Positions 1-11,174 of a DNA stretch of 64,000 nt are shown piece by piece. The stretch is from positions 3,095,874 through 3,159,873 of the forward strand of contig NW_024037070.1 of assembly GCF_015706575.1 (NCBI RefSeq), read 5' to 3'. The DNA is from Patiria miniata. Lineage: Eukaryota > Echinodermata > Asteroidea > Valvatida > Asterinidae. The notes beneath the pieces are model-generated. The model searched no databases and was not told the origin of the DNA. It saw nothing but the letters and a program-made list of their open reading frames with translations. A program made the translations under genes and the position numbers. Positions within the stretch are counted from its first letter, which is position 1, and the number at the start of each line of letters is the position of its first letter.

Positions 1-610
1 TTTATCCCGACTGAGGTACCCGTAACCAAAATAGTGTTACTGCTTTGGGCCATTAAAAAGGTCCTTAGGGGACATTACGGCCTGGAATGCGCCCAACTAG
101 GCTACAGAACGCATTTTAAACGAAACGATATTAAATAGAAAGAGCATTTAAAAGTCGAATATAAACGTCCACACAACCATCCTTTAAAACTGGGCGTTTT
201 CGTGTTATTTTTGCGAGACCCAAGCAAGAACGAATTTCACGGGTCACCATGTGATCCAGTAATGTGTGTATTATGTGCACCATACACAACGTGTACGCTG
301 CATTAAATAGACACAACTCGAAATACGTATGGCTGTGCCACAAATTGTAACCAGACCTTTGAAATCGTATAGGTAAATAATCAAAAACATGAAATATTCG
401 GGGATTTCAGGCCGTTAATGTCCCTTTAATTTACGTGTCCATCGAGAACAATAAACCGGCCATAATAGTATTTCCCTTTAGGGCATACAGAGCCCATCCG
501 TTTTCAGTATCAAAGTTCTAATAAACGACTTAATTATTTGATTTCTAAGAATTGTTGGGGAATGATGAAACCAGATGTAGCTTAGAGAGATTAAAGATAT
601 AGTCCATCAT
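1..610. other. Non-coding sequence, nothing recognised
   Basis: AT-rich sequence with only short chance ORFs (the longest is about 70 codons, antisense). I see no domain, splice-flanked exon or clear repeat structure. Confidence 0.5.
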
Positions 611-1290
611 TTGTATTTTGTGCATTTTGTTCGTTTGAAGCATAGCTATAGAATAAAAAGACTAGATCGGCAGCGTGTGCATACGCACGGCCTTGACTGG
701 AGGGTCACGTGCTGGAGGAAAGATACAAATTGCGCGCTAGAGGTGACAAACGCAACGCCGTTTACGCGCATATTGCGAGTTTATTTTCTGTGACTTGAGA
801 CCTTCTATGCTTATAATTATACACAAGAGAATAAAATAATAAGATAACATCGTTCCCATAATGTTGAAACCCCAGTTTACTCTTGTTTTAATTTCAATCA
901 GTATCTCTTGAACATGGATGCCTATGATTATGATTAGGGCCTAATAAGCAAAATTGGTTGTCTTAAAAAGATTAACTTTGCAGAAAATAAACTGATTATC
1001 CCGTAGCCGAAATGAAAAGCGGCACGCCAACGTGTTTTAGCGTGCGTGTACGCATCGCTTTAATACTCGGTGCGCATTTCTAGCTTCGCGCGCGTTGAGC
1101 TAGGTCACGTGCTGGAGGAAAGATACATTTAGCTCCATTATACTTTACGTTAATTTTTTGCGCGTCTACGAGAGACAACAAACATGGCGGAGATATATCG
1201 CACTGTGAATGGGTGCGTGTGGACGCGCTGCCGATCTAGTCTTTTTATTCTATATCTATGGTTTGAAGCAACAAAAGTGCTCAAAATCTA
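611..1290. mobile_element. Non-autonomous DNA element with about 65-bp inverted termini
   Basis: The left arm (about 611-690) and right arm (about 1213-1288) are reverse complements. Both carry GACTAGATCGGCAGCG preceded by AGAATAAAAA and a TTTGAAGCA-type outer part. A 23-bp sequence beginning GGTCACGTGCTGG is also repeated directly at about 705-728 and 1104-1127, just inside each arm. There is no transposase ORF, so this is a deletion derivative or MITE. I could not define a target-site duplication, so the superfamily is open. Confidence 0.6.
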
Positions 1291-1420
1291 ATGAAGAATA
1301 CTGAAAAACTAACCTGCTGAAGTTTCACCTCAGCTTCAGCTGTATATTCCGAAAAAAAACAGCATTCTAGGATCTCAATTTCAAATCAAAAGTTGCTGAA
1401 TCATGTTTTGATTTGTTTTG

Positions 1421-1580
1421 AATAGACCGCTTGCAGACGCCTTCGATAATCGTCGCGTGAAGGCGCGCGACGCCATGTTGTGAGACAAGCGTATATCTAT
1501 CCATGCACATTTTGTCCCACAACATGGCGTCGCGAACCTTCGCGCGTCAATTATCGATCGCGTCTGCAAGCGGTCTATTG
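1421..1580. repeat. Foldback inverted repeat
   Basis: An arm of about 60 bp starting AATAGACCGCTTGCAGACGC (1421-1482) reappears as its reverse complement at about 1520-1580, around a loop of about 37 nt. The arms are CpG-rich and contain the string CACAACATGGCGTCGCG. It would extrude as a hairpin and is probably a small foldback element. Confidence 0.7.
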
Positions 1581-1810
1581 CAGCTATACGCGATGTCGCA
1601 CACTGATCCGACGAATTATAGCAACCGCGCGCGCCTGTGCGTCGTGACGCGTGCCAATGCTTGCGCGCGCTGCGCCGAATAACAAAACGAACTACTAATT
1701 TAAATTTTCCTACGGTGCGTCTTAAGACGCACCGTTGGAAAGGCCTTCTTTCGTTGATTACTTCAACATGTACGGTGGCTGATTTCCGCCAAGAATACAT
1801 TTTTTTATTT

Positions 1811-2085
1811 ATTACGGCGTTATAACGCCATAAATTATCGCGTTATAACGCCGTATTATCGCGTTATAACGCGCTATTATCGCATTATAACGCGCTATTA
1901 TCGCGATATAACGCGCTATATAGCGTTATAACGCCCTAATTTACCGCGTTATAACGCCCTAATTTATCGCGTTATAACGCGCTATTATCGCGTTATAACG
2001 CCCTAATTTATCGCGTTATAACGCGCTATTATCGCGTTATAACGCCGTAATTTATCGCGTTATAACGCGCTATTGCGGCGCCATA
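1811..2085. repeat. GCGTTATAACGC minisatellite array 1
   Basis: About twelve units of 21-23 bp, each centred on the perfect palindrome GCGTTATAACGC and separated by short spacers such as ATTATC or CTAATTTAT. A few units are mutated (GCATTATAACGC, GCGATATAACGC). The array is preceded by a motif of about 40 bp reading ACGGTGGCTGATTTCCGCC, which appears in inverted orientation next to the other two arrays. The array abuts the 5'-truncated end of the Penelope-like element. Confidence 0.9.
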
Positions 2086-2119
2086 ATTTTACAGTACACG
2101 CATCCATTTTACTTCAGTG

Positions 2120-3510
2120 CATGTAGGCGTGCATTGTTTGCCCGCTTTCGGATCCATTTGCACATTATACACCATCCGTGTAGATATATCCAAAAAAACA
2201 TTTGAGTTTCTCAACCATGACAACCACGAGATCAAAACTCCTTGCCTCTACCTCTTACCGAAAGTTCACAAATTAAAAGAATCACCCAAAGAAACGCGGT
2301 TTGTGGGGAGGCCTATTATTAGTGGTTGCGGAGGTCCGACTCAATCAAGGCAATTTCAAAATACATAGACTATTTTCTGCTTCCGATTTTCAAACAACAA
2401 AGCACATATACACGCGATTCCGGGCATGTGCTTGAAAAACTAAACAACGTGACATTGAAGCAGGATAGCCTATTGATCACATTGGATATTGTGTCCATGT
2501 ATACGAATTGCCCACAAGATGAGGCAATTGAATCAGTCTGCGATGCACTTGAAGTTGCCGATAACAGTCTGTACGCAATACCCAAACCTACAAGAGAACA
2601 CGCTCGCTGTCTCCTGGAACTTATCATGCATCGAAACATATTTGAATTCAATGGAAAGTTCTTCAGACAGAAAATTGGCGTGGCTATGGGAAGCGAATGC
2701 AGTCCAGAAATATGCGATATAACCCTGTTCAAATATGAACAAGAAATTATTCTCCCACACAATCCTTCAATTGTGAGTTACATGAGATACAGGGACGACG
2801 TCTTAATAATATTTAACGGTAACGAAGACCAAGCCGGTGACCTCGTCCAAACTCTAAACCAAATTCATCCCACGCTCAAGTTCACGTCAGAGATTTCAAA
2901 CAGTCAAGTCACCTTCCTCGACCTCGTCATCTACAAAGGCGAACGGTTCAAAAAAGAAGGGAAACTGGATACTCGAGTAGCAACCAAAAAAACTGATACC
3001 TTTCAGTATCTTGCTCGAGATTCAGCCCACCCTGAGTCAGTGTTTGGCGGTTTGATTAAGGGAGAAATAATGAGATATGACCGTATATGCACACACTCAA
3101 AAGAATTTGAGGAGAAGGATGAATTCTTCAAAGACAAACTACAAAAACGCGGATACAACCAAGAAGATTTAGCCCTTCTTCCCCAAAAAGGCGAAACTCG
3201 CGTGAATCTAAAAGCGTGTAAAAACCGAAAAGAATATCCCGCTGGTCTTTGTTTTACCCTACAACCCACAAATTAAACACCCAGCTCTTAAGCAGGCCCT
3301 TCTGAAACACTGGAATCTGATCAGCGATAATGATTTTCTCAGTGCACTCTTTGCGACCCAACCCATCCTGGCATACAAACGACAAAAAAACATAAAAGAT
3401 GGCCTGGTCCGATCAAGGATTAACCCATCTCCACCATCCAACCAAGAAAAAAACTTGGATGAGGAGAACGTTCAAATCCTTTTGGAACTTCTTGAAGAAC
3501 AGAACTAACA
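2120..3510 (+). pseudogene. Penelope-like retroelement, 5'-truncated reverse transcriptase
   Basis: The translated sequence shows the Penelope RT series: LPKVHK, GRPIISGCGGPT, VSMYTN, GVAMGSECSPE, the catalytic YRDDVL and FLDLVIYKG, followed by a thumb-like YKRQKNIKDGLVR tail. The reading frame is broken at least twice. One shift lies near 2345, between the GRPIISG block and the following ISKYID block. The other lies near 3235, before the PLVF/YNP block that reads on in another frame to about 3508. The N-terminal part is missing and the truncation falls next to the minisatellite. No GIY-YIG endonuclease is readable after the RT before the stop. This is a dead copy. The RT family call rests on motifs and is secure; the exact element ends are not. 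Confidence 0.88.
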
Positions 3511-3514
3511 TAAT

Positions 3515-4047
3515 GGTCATTTAGGCATGGATTTCGAAATAAAAATAAAAAATAAGGAATCCACTTAGTCTGATCATTACAAGAAAAGCTAACGCGTAAA
3601 ATATTCTTTACCATCATTAGCAATAAAGTAAATACGTACAAAAGAATTAAACAAAGGGTGACTGATGAAGTGCGTAAAAAGGGCACAGAAAATATGCACT
3701 GTTTCCCCCGACACACAAAAAAGAAAAACAGGTGGGACGGCATATTACCACCGGTATAAATCAAAACATTAAGTGAACTAGAAACAAAAACCACATGTAC
3801 ACAAACCAGTCCCTGCGTCGCCTAAACACCGGATGAGTTTTTTTTGAAACTCCCGCTCTCCGGTTATCACCAATCTAATGGGCCCGCTATGTGTTGACAA
3901 GTTATAACCCACCCATCACCGCAACCCAGCAGTGGAACTGATTTTACTCCCTATATGCGTATTGAATTTCCAAAAAAGGGAAAAAAAACCTAAAAAAAAT
4001 ACGCTCTAGGCAGTTTAGTCATATAACTACACAGGTATTCATACCAG
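3515..4047. other. Non-coding flank after the Penelope copy
   Basis: AT-rich sequence that may include the 3' untranslated part of the Penelope element. No GIY-YIG-like coding block or other domain is readable in any frame. Confidence 0.4.
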
Positions 4048-4545
4048 TGCTTGTAAGTCTTAAATAAACGAAAATCTTCCCTAGCTGGTTGCAAACACAA
4101 TGTTTTCAAAAAAAGATTCATCAGCTCGCAGAGCCCCTCGTACTCCAATGTTATCATACATCCCATAAAAAGAAAAGAATGAGGAACGGCCCTGCTGATG
4201 CTGATAGCAAATCCCATCCCCCTCCCATGTTTTAAACCCTAATTCACGGCGGCAACTTTCTTGGAATGACCTTGGAACTTTCCAACAAGTTATTAATATC
4301 AACAGATTATTCCCTGAATTTTGCTTGCACAAAACCGGTTCTTCCTTGCTATTTTACTAGCCAGAAAACCACTTCTTTTTAAGAAAACACAAGTCTGATA
4401 AAAACTTAAATGCATGGTGGCGGCCAAACTCCATTCCATTTAACTTAAAATGTAGTGGCGACATGTATGATTACGCCCCTTCCTACTAAACTCAAAATAC
4501 GAGGTTCCCGTTCAAAATCACTTAAACAGTACAATGTAAGGACGA

Positions 4546-4775
4546 TAATAGCGCGTTATAACGCGATAAATTAGGGCGTTATAACGCGATAAATTAGGGC
4601 GTTATAACGCGATAAATTAGGGCGTTATAACGCGATAAATTAGCGCGTTATAACGCGATAATAGCGCGTTATAACGCGATAAATTAGCGCGTTATAACGC
4701 GATAATAGCGCGTTATAACGCGATAATACGGCGTTATAACGCGATAAAATTATTTATCGCGTTATAACGCCGTAA
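4546..4775. repeat. GCGTTATAACGC minisatellite array 2
   Basis: About eleven 21-23 bp units with the GCGTTATAACGC core and GATAAATTAG or GATAATAG spacers. The flanking motif TTCTTGGCGGAAATCAGCC follows the array. It is the reverse complement of the motif that precedes array 1, so arrays 1 and 2 are inverted relative to each other around the Penelope copy. Confidence 0.92.
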
Positions 4776-5004
4776 TAAAAAAAAATGTATTCTTGGCGGA
4801 AATCAGCCACCGTAAACATGATAGCTTGCCAGAAAGATTAATTTCACAGGGAGTTTAGTCCACTTACTATTTTTTAACCAAGTATGCTTTTCAACAATAA
4901 TACGCCAGTTACTTTTTCGGATGGCTGCAAATGATGGACCATTTCTACTAAACGCATACGGCAACGCGTAGTGGAAGCTTCTAGGACGCGATAAAGAGTT
5001 TAAG

Positions 5005-5295
5005 TTGTCCGAGCCCCTGCATGCTGAAGTACGTGTTCGTACAACCACCACGGGAACAACTATGGCAGCGAGTGTCGACGATACTGCGTTTGCGTATTTG
5101 ATAAGTGAGGAATTAACTGATGCCGATGAGGACTTAATTTTGTTGGAGCATGCTCTACGAGTAAAAGTACCAAGAGTTCTTTGCGCAAGGCTTGACACGA
5201 GTAGCCTCACTGATAGTGATCGTCTAAACCTATTTAGATTTAGCCATGATCAGGTAAGACAGCTAACTGTCGTCCTCTATGCCCCTCCTCTATAA
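5005..5295 (+). pseudogene. Possible PIF/Harbinger transposase N-terminal fragment, copy 1
   Basis: An open frame of 96 codons; an internal ATG at 5062 is the likelier start. It is acidic, and its end, with FRFSHDQVRQL, resembles the FRF..xDI..L segment that precedes the helical region in DDE_Tnp_4 (PIF/Harbinger) transposases. A consensus donor CAG/GTAAGA at 5253/5254 could end an exon there. The matching downstream part of a Harbinger transposase starts near 9.3 kb, after a LINE insertion. Assignment is by motif similarity only. The long antisense ORF over 4803-5210 is taken as a shadow. Confidence 0.45.
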
Positions 5296-6379
5296 CACTC
5301 TCATCTTACCTAGCCCAGGTTGGACGAAGTCTTCATTGCAATACGACTAACGTCCAGGACAAGACTTTTCTACATGAAACCATACAACATTTTTACCAGA
5401 GTTTTGTTATGTTTTACCTCTTTATAGAAGCTAATATTTCACGCCTACATACTCTATGTGTCCTTATCTGTTAGCACGCTGGGTTCAGGAATTCCATATG
5501 CGATGCTGACTGACTTTAATCAGGAAAATAAACTCCAAAGCAACGTTAAACTTGTACGTGTTTGTAGTCGCTTTTCATCAGTTTATTCCCAGAGTCGTAC
5601 GTCATGTACAATGTACATGATATGTACAAATGTACGTGCGTACAATCCGAAAGCGCGCACGCACGCTAAGCGCCCTCATTTGTTTAGTTTTGGTTGGAAC
5701 CGTGACGTCACTCCAGCCAACCGATGTCAGGAAAACGCTCAACCAATGACCAAAGCCGAAACGTGTTTCTGGTAACTGGCGCGAAAACACGCTCGGTCAT
5801 TGGATTAGCGACCTCACCTTCAAGTAAGTGCGCGTGCGTATGAGGGTGGTTACTAAGCAAATCGCGCGTGCGCGTGCGCACTGCTTGTAAGTCTTAAATA
5901 AACGAAAATCTTCCCTAGCTGGTTGCAAACACAATGTTTTCAAAAAAAGATTCATCAGCTCGCAGAGCCCCTCGTACTCCAATGTTATCATACATCCCAT
6001 AAAAAGAAAAGAATGAGGAACGGCCCTGCTGATGCTGATAGCAAATCCCATCCCCCTCCCATGTTTTAAACCCTAATTCACGGCGGCAACTTTCTTGGAA
6101 TGACCTTGGAACTTTCCAACAAGTTATTAATATCAACAGATTATTCCCTGAATTTTGCTTGCACAAAACCGGTTCTTCCTTGCTATTTTACTAGCCAGAA
6201 AACCACTTCTTTTTAAGAAAACACAAGTCTGATAAAAACTTAAATGCATGGTGGCGGCCAAACTCCATTCCATTTAACTTAAAATGTAGTGGCGACATGT
6301 ATGATTACGCCCCTTCCTACTAAACTCAAAATACGAGGTTCCCGTTCAAAATCACTTAAACAGTACAATGTAAGGACGA

Positions 6380-6609
6380 TAATAGCGCGTTATAACGCGA
6401 TAAATTAGGGCGTTATAACGCGATAAATTAGGGCGTTATAACGCGATAAATTAGGGCGTTATAACGCGATAAATTAGCGCGTTATAACGCGATAATAGCG
6501 CGTTATAACGCGATAAATTAGCGCGTTATAACGCGATAATAGCGCGTTATAACGCGATAATACGGCGTTATAACGCGATAAAATTATTTATCGCGTTATA
6601 ACGCCGTAA
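6380..6609. repeat. GCGTTATAACGC minisatellite array 3
   Basis: Copy of array 2 carried by the tandem duplication. It has the same unit order and length, so neither array has expanded or contracted since the duplication. Confidence 0.92.
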
Positions 6610-6838
6610 TAAAAAAAAATGTATTCTTGGCGGAAATCAGCCACCGTAAACATGATAGCTTGCCAGAAAGATTAATTTCACAGGGAGTTTAGTCCACTTA
6701 CTATTTTTTAACCAAGTATGCTTTTCAACAATAATACGCCAGTTACTTTTTCGGATGGCTGCAAATGATGGACCATTTCTACTAAACGCATACGGCAACG
6801 CGTAGTGGAAGCTTCGAGGACGCGATAAAGAGTTTAAG

Positions 6839-7129
6839 TTGTCCGAGCCCCTGCATGCTGAAGTACGTGTTCGTACAACCACCACGGGAACAACTATGGC
6901 AGCGAGTGTCGACGATACTGCGTTTGCGTATTTGATAAGTGAGGAATTAACTGATGCCGATGAGGACTTAATTTTGTTGGAGCATGCTCTACGAGTAAAA
7001 GTACCAAGAGTTCTTTGCGCAAGGCTTGACACGAGTAGCCTCACTGATAGTGATCGTCTAAACCTATTTAGATTTAGCCATGATCAGGTAAGACAGCTAA
7101 CTGTCGTCCTCTATGCCCCTCCTCTATAA
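6839..7129 (+). pseudogene. Possible PIF/Harbinger transposase N-terminal fragment, copy 2
   Basis: Identical translation to the fragment at 5005-5295, carried by the second tandem unit, with the same candidate donor CAG/GTAAGA at 7087/7088. This copy is the one nearer to the remaining transposase exons at 9.3-10.8 kb. If the element was ever intact, this is the exon that would splice to them. Confidence 0.45.
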
Positions 7130-7814
7130 CACTCTCATCTTACCTAGCCCAGGTTGGACGAAGTCTTCATTGCAATACGACTAACGTCCAGGACAAGACT
7201 TTTCTACATGAAACCATACAACATTTTTACCAGAGTTTTGTTATGTTTTACCTCTTTATAGAAGCTAATATTTCACGCCTACATACTCTATGTGTCCTTA
7301 TCTGTTAGCACGCTGGGTTCAGGAATTCCATATGCGATGCTGACTGACTTTAATCAGGAAAATAAACTCCAAAGCAACGTTAAACTTGTACGTGTTTGTA
7401 GTCGCTTTTCATCAGTTTATTCCCAGAGTCGTACGTCATGTACAATGTACATGATATGTACAAATGTACGTGCGTACAATCCGAAAGCGCGCACGCACGC
7501 TAAGCGCCCTCATTTGTTTAGTTTTGGTTGGAACCGTGACGTCACTCCAGCCAACCGATGTCAGGAAAACGCTCAACCAATGACCAAAGCCGAAACGTGT
7601 TTCTGGTAACTGGCGCGAAAACACGCTCGGTCATTGGATTAGCGACCTCACCTTCAAGTAAGTGCGCGTGCGTATGAGGGTGGTTACTAAGCAAATCGCG
7701 CGTGCGCACTGCATATTCATGCAGCATAGTCTGTCCCCCGGACCAGATGTGATAATGAGCGTCGAGAATAATTGTCCGGTCTAGGGAACCAGACTACACG
7801 CTGCACCGTACAGA

Positions 7815-8010
7815 CGTACATGATGTACGACTAGAATAGACTCGGCGGTGAGAAACTGATGAAAAGAGACTAAACACGTACAAGTTTAACGATGCTTTCG
7901 AGTTTATTTTCCTGATTGACGTCAGTCAGCATCGCATATGGAATTCCTGAACCCAGCGTACTAACAGATAAGGACACATAGAATACTACGACGTAAAAAT
8001 TAGCTTCTCC
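7815..8010. repeat. Inverted, diverged copy of 5434-5620
   Basis: Reads as the reverse complement of about 190 bp of the tandem unit (5434-5620, 7268-7454), including TGGAATTCCTGAACCCAGCG and AACAGATAAGGACACATAG, with scattered differences. It gives copy 2 an inverted partner on its right and may mark a terminal inverted repeat of the parent element. Confidence 0.8.
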
Positions 8011-8118
8011 AACAAGGTAAAAATATTGAAATTATTGGTCAGAAATGTTTTCGTTCGGTTGTGAGCACATGTGTACTCAGGACTCCCTCCGTAACGTAGG
8101 GAGGAAAGGGAGTCCACC

Positions 8119-9018
8119 AGGGCTATCATCTTACCCTATTTGAACTATTGCAACATTGTCTGGGCTCGTGCCAGTAATACCAAGTTATATCCACTTAATA
8201 TTGCACAAAAAAGGGCTGTTCGGATTTGCACTTTTTCATCGCCAAGAGAACATTGTTCACATCTATTTGCACTCTTACTCTTGCTGATATTAATAAATTT
8301 CACACTGCTATATTCATGTACAAATTCACCAACAATCTTCTCCCCAGCACATTTTCGTCTTTCCTCAGTACAAAACACCCATAGTCACTTTACTAGATCA
8401 AGCAGTAGCCTGTACATTCCATTCACTCGCACTCTTTATTCCCTTAACACTCTTCGGTACCATGGTCCCAGATTATGGAATACTATTAATCCCAGCATTA
8501 GAACACTGTCTTCCGTGGGGCGATTTAAATCACGGTACAAGAAATTCCTTCTGTCCTCGTATGTAGCATAGCTTCCCAACCTGATTTCTATGCATTTTCA
8601 TCGTTTTTATTATTTTCATCATGTTAATTGTAGCTCCTTCAACTTCATTGCTTTTCCAATTATTTACTCATTTTGTACTTTCATATCCTGTCAGGTTAAG
8701 TAGTGTCACTTTTGTCTTGTCTGTATTGTCTGTGTCTCGTTATAGTTTTGTTTTTCTGTTGTTATTGTTGTCTGTAAAGGCTGTTTCTTACAAGCCTCGG
8801 CTTACTCAAACAGCCCCATACTCCTATTTTCTCCTGTACATAAACCAAACTTAATTTGACACTTGTTAATAGCGCAGTTTACTTTTATTAAATTTTTTGT
8901 GTGTGACACATATATCGAATTCGTTATTTTGCTATGTACCCAAAACCTTTTGTTTATTGATGTATTTCTCTAAAGGAGTATGAAATAAATGTTTCTTGAA
9001 TTGAAATTGAATTGAACT
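8119..9018 (+). mobile_element. 3' end of a CR1/L2-like LINE, 5'-truncated
   Basis: Encodes the C-terminal end of a non-LTR reverse transcriptase. It opens with the block LPYLNYCNIVW, then QKRAVRI, then a final part with YHGPRLWNTINPS and a basic FKSRYKKFLL end, stopping at about 8571. Two compensating frameshifts (about 8275 and 8375) displace a segment with FHTAIFMYKFTNNLLP into another frame. A 3' UTR follows with ATGAAATAAATG and a TTGAATTGAAATTGAATTG-type tail ending near 9016. This is a dead copy, truncated as is usual for LINE insertion. It interrupts the tract between the Harbinger-like fragments. Confidence 0.85.
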
Positions 9019-9577
9019 AGACTACTGAGAATCCCTCATGAGATCACTTGCTACAACGAGTCCACAGTATCTGGCCAGAATTCCTTGTTCTTCTTGCTTA
9101 GACGTCTGGCGTACCCAAACAGGTTCGTTTAAAATAGTACACTTTTAGTATTATACCTTTTTATAGATTATCATTATAGTTTGTACAATTTTTGTATGCA
9201 TTTGGTTCAGCTTACTTTTATTAATGTGTAACAATGCATATCAAAGAAAAGGGGAAAGGGAACTGATTGAACACAATTCTAAATATGACTATAACGTCGC
9301 ATTTTTGTTACACTACAGATTGACAGATCTTAGCAGACTGTTTGGCCGTCATCCTGAAGAGTTGTCCATAATGATCAATGCCATCCAAGATATCATATGG
9401 GAACATGCTGGAGATAAGTTATTCGATCTCAATCAGCCCTGGTTGTCCCACATTGGAAGAATTCGCATATGCCATCCATCAACGTGGGAGTCCACTTACA
9501 TCGATCTGGGCATTCATTGATGGTACCGCACGCCCGATTTGTCGACCTGGCAGACATCAACGAGAAGTAGGAAGAAT

Positions 9578-9905
9578 TTGTTTTGATTTCTTGGTTCTTG
9601 GTTCTTGGTTCTTGGTTGGTTCTTTTCCTAAATACTCCACGTAGGAGTTTATACAGGAGGCCAGAAACACAGGGGCAAACCCCTTCTCTTAGCGATAAGT
9701 GTTTACTGGGTTCTTTTACGTGCATTTATACAAAACACGGGACCTACGGCTTAACGTCCCATCCGAAGGACGAAGCAATAATGGTTAAGTGCCTTGCTTA
9801 AGAGCACAAGTGTCCGCCGGCGGGCTCGAACCCACGTCACTGTTGCCTCTGAAACACCAGAACGTGAGTCCGGTGTTCTTAACCGCTAGGCCATCGCACT
9901 CCATT
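9578..9905 (-). mobile_element. tRNA-derived SINE inside the Harbinger intron
   Basis: Read on the minus strand, it begins near 9905 with a tRNA-like head. This has an A-box-like GATGGCCTAGCGGTTAAG and a B-box GGTTCGAGCCC about 60 nt later. A body follows with AAGGCACTTAACCATT and GGATGGGACGTTAAGCCG, then a tail of repeated CCAAGAA units (9585-9625). The body resembles the conserved central domains seen in many invertebrate SINEs. I cannot name the family without a library. It is not counted as a tRNA gene because the cloverleaf is degenerate and a SINE body follows. Confidence 0.75.
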
Positions 9906-9959
9906 TCGGTCAATAATCGTAAGGGCAAACTTAAGCCGATAACCCCATGTAAGATAAAT

Positions 9960-10214
9960 TGTGAAGTTTACGGGTAAAACCATATGTGGAAAGACATCTC
10001 TTCTTGGAGAAGTGTGGTCCCGAAAAGAGGTTGGTTGAGTGTAGAACTCGACATTTGAGACAGTGTGCTCTGTCCGTCCTCAGGAGGTTGAGTGAGGACA
10101 GGCAGAGCACACTGTCTGAAACGTTGAGTTCTACACTCAACCAACCGGTTCTTTTTAGCCTCCACACTTCTTCCAAGAAGAGATTTCTTTCCACTTGGTG
10201 TTACCCGCAAACTT
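9960..10214. mobile_element. Foldback element (about 100-bp arms) in the Harbinger intron
   Basis: A long near-perfect inverted repeat. The left arm begins AAGTTTACGGGTAAAACC and continues through TCTTCTTGGAGAAGTGTGG and GGTTGGTTGAGTGTAGAACT; the right arm mirrors it to GGTGTTACCCGCAAACTT. The centre is AGGACAG/GTCCTC-like with CAGTGTGCTCTG on both sides. No coding capacity. It lies beside the SINE within the GT-AG intron of the transposase. Confidence 0.8.
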
Positions 10215-11174
10215 TATACTTTATCTCATCCGCTATGCAAAGCTTCAAGTCGTGTAAGATAATAGTTGTGACTATCTTTAGTCTGATAAGATGGGAAACT
10301 TTCATATTAAAGTGATTGCCTTCTTTCAACAGGTATACAACGGCCATAAGAGAACGCACGCTCTCAAATACCAGTCAGTCGTCACCACTAATGGCCTGAT
10401 TGCCAACATGTTCGGGCAAATGGAAGGGAGACGCCACGACTCAGCTTTGCTAACCGAAAGCAACCTCATGGAAGATCTTCAGATGCTCCCCGACCATTCA
10501 TCGGGGGATACATTCCGCTTAAACGGGGATACAGCTTACCCGTTACGACTACAGCTACAAGGGCCATTCAAGGGAGCGAATCTAACGGAGGACCAGCGGC
10601 TGTTCAACAAGAAAATGAGCAGTGTTCGTGAATGTGTCGAGTGGGCATTTGGGAAGGTCGTATCATTGTTTGCCTTTGTCGACTTCAAGAAAAATCAGAA
10701 ATTATACTTGCAATCTGTGGGCAAAACGTACAAAGTTGCGGTTTTGATGACCAACTGCCACACATGCCTCTGCGGTTCCCAGAATTCAGATTACTTTGGT
10801 GTCAGGCCCCCACGGCTGGAAGAGTATTTGGCGTAATGTTATAATTGAGTAAATTACAACTGCATTTGAAAGATGATTATTAGACACACAGGCTTTAACT
10901 AAAAGTCGTTAGCTCAAAAGGTTTTTTAAATTCTTCTGTCACATGAATACGGCAAGAGTCCGGGGTTTACAGTGCGTTTGTGGTAATAGCTACAATAAAT
11001 TACAATAAATACAAAGCCATTAAACTTAAAAACCGTTTTGCAAAATAATACACTCTTACTATTTCAATATTGAAGCCCAAATAGAATTTGTTAATAAACC
11101 AGACGAGTTTTTTTCATCTCGATATCTACATGTATAGCCTAATTACTTTAGAAGTTGCCTCCTCATGAATTCCA

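Larger units (their letters stand above)
4048..5881. repeat. 1,834-bp tandem duplication, copy 1
   Basis: Every landmark in this unit recurs exactly 1,834 bp later. I find one substitution (T at 4982, G at 6816) and one 6-bp length change in a GCGCGT run near the right end. The junction shares the trinucleotide TGC. The unit contains a GCGTTATAACGC array and a coding fragment that looks like the N-terminus of a PIF/Harbinger transposase. Near identity means a very recent duplication or an assembly duplication. Confidence 0.95.
5882..7715. repeat. 1,834-bp tandem duplication, copy 2
   Basis: Second copy of the unit beginning at 4048, in the same orientation and head to tail, with one substitution and a 6-bp contraction at its right end. 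It ends at the shared GCGCACTGC string, after which the sequence diverges into unrelated DNA (ATATTCATGC). Confidence 0.95.
9319..10836 (+). pseudogene. PIF/Harbinger transposase (DDE_Tnp_4), frameshifted
   Basis: Two exons of a Harbinger transposase are readable. Exon 9319-9566 follows a pyrimidine-rich acceptor (CACTACAG) and carries the RLFGRHPEELSIM block and FIDGTARPICRPGRHQR, which holds the first catalytic Asp. A one-base frameshift near 9450 separates these two blocks. Exon 10333-10836 follows TTTCAACAG and carries YNGHKR, EGRRHDS (second Asp), GDTAYPL and ECVEWAFG (catalytic Glu), ending in TAA. The intron 9567-10332 is GT-AG, phase 0. In this family the transposase cuts and pastes the element together with a Myb-like partner, and that partner lies just downstream on the opposite strand. 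The N-terminal part is missing here and may be the fragment at 5.0 or 6.8 kb. Not functional as it stands. Confidence 0.87.

Noticed and set aside
2370..2762. Antisense ORF of 130 codons over the Penelope RT
   Set aside because: Shadow of the RT reading frame; no domain.
4803..5210. Antisense ORF of 135 codons in each tandem unit (again at 6637-7044)
   Set aside because: Overlaps the plus-strand Harbinger-like frame; basic, low-complexity translation with no known motif.
9800..9905. A tRNA gene on the minus strand (A- and B-box present)
   Set aside because: The cloverleaf does not close and a SINE body and tail follow, so it is the SINE head.
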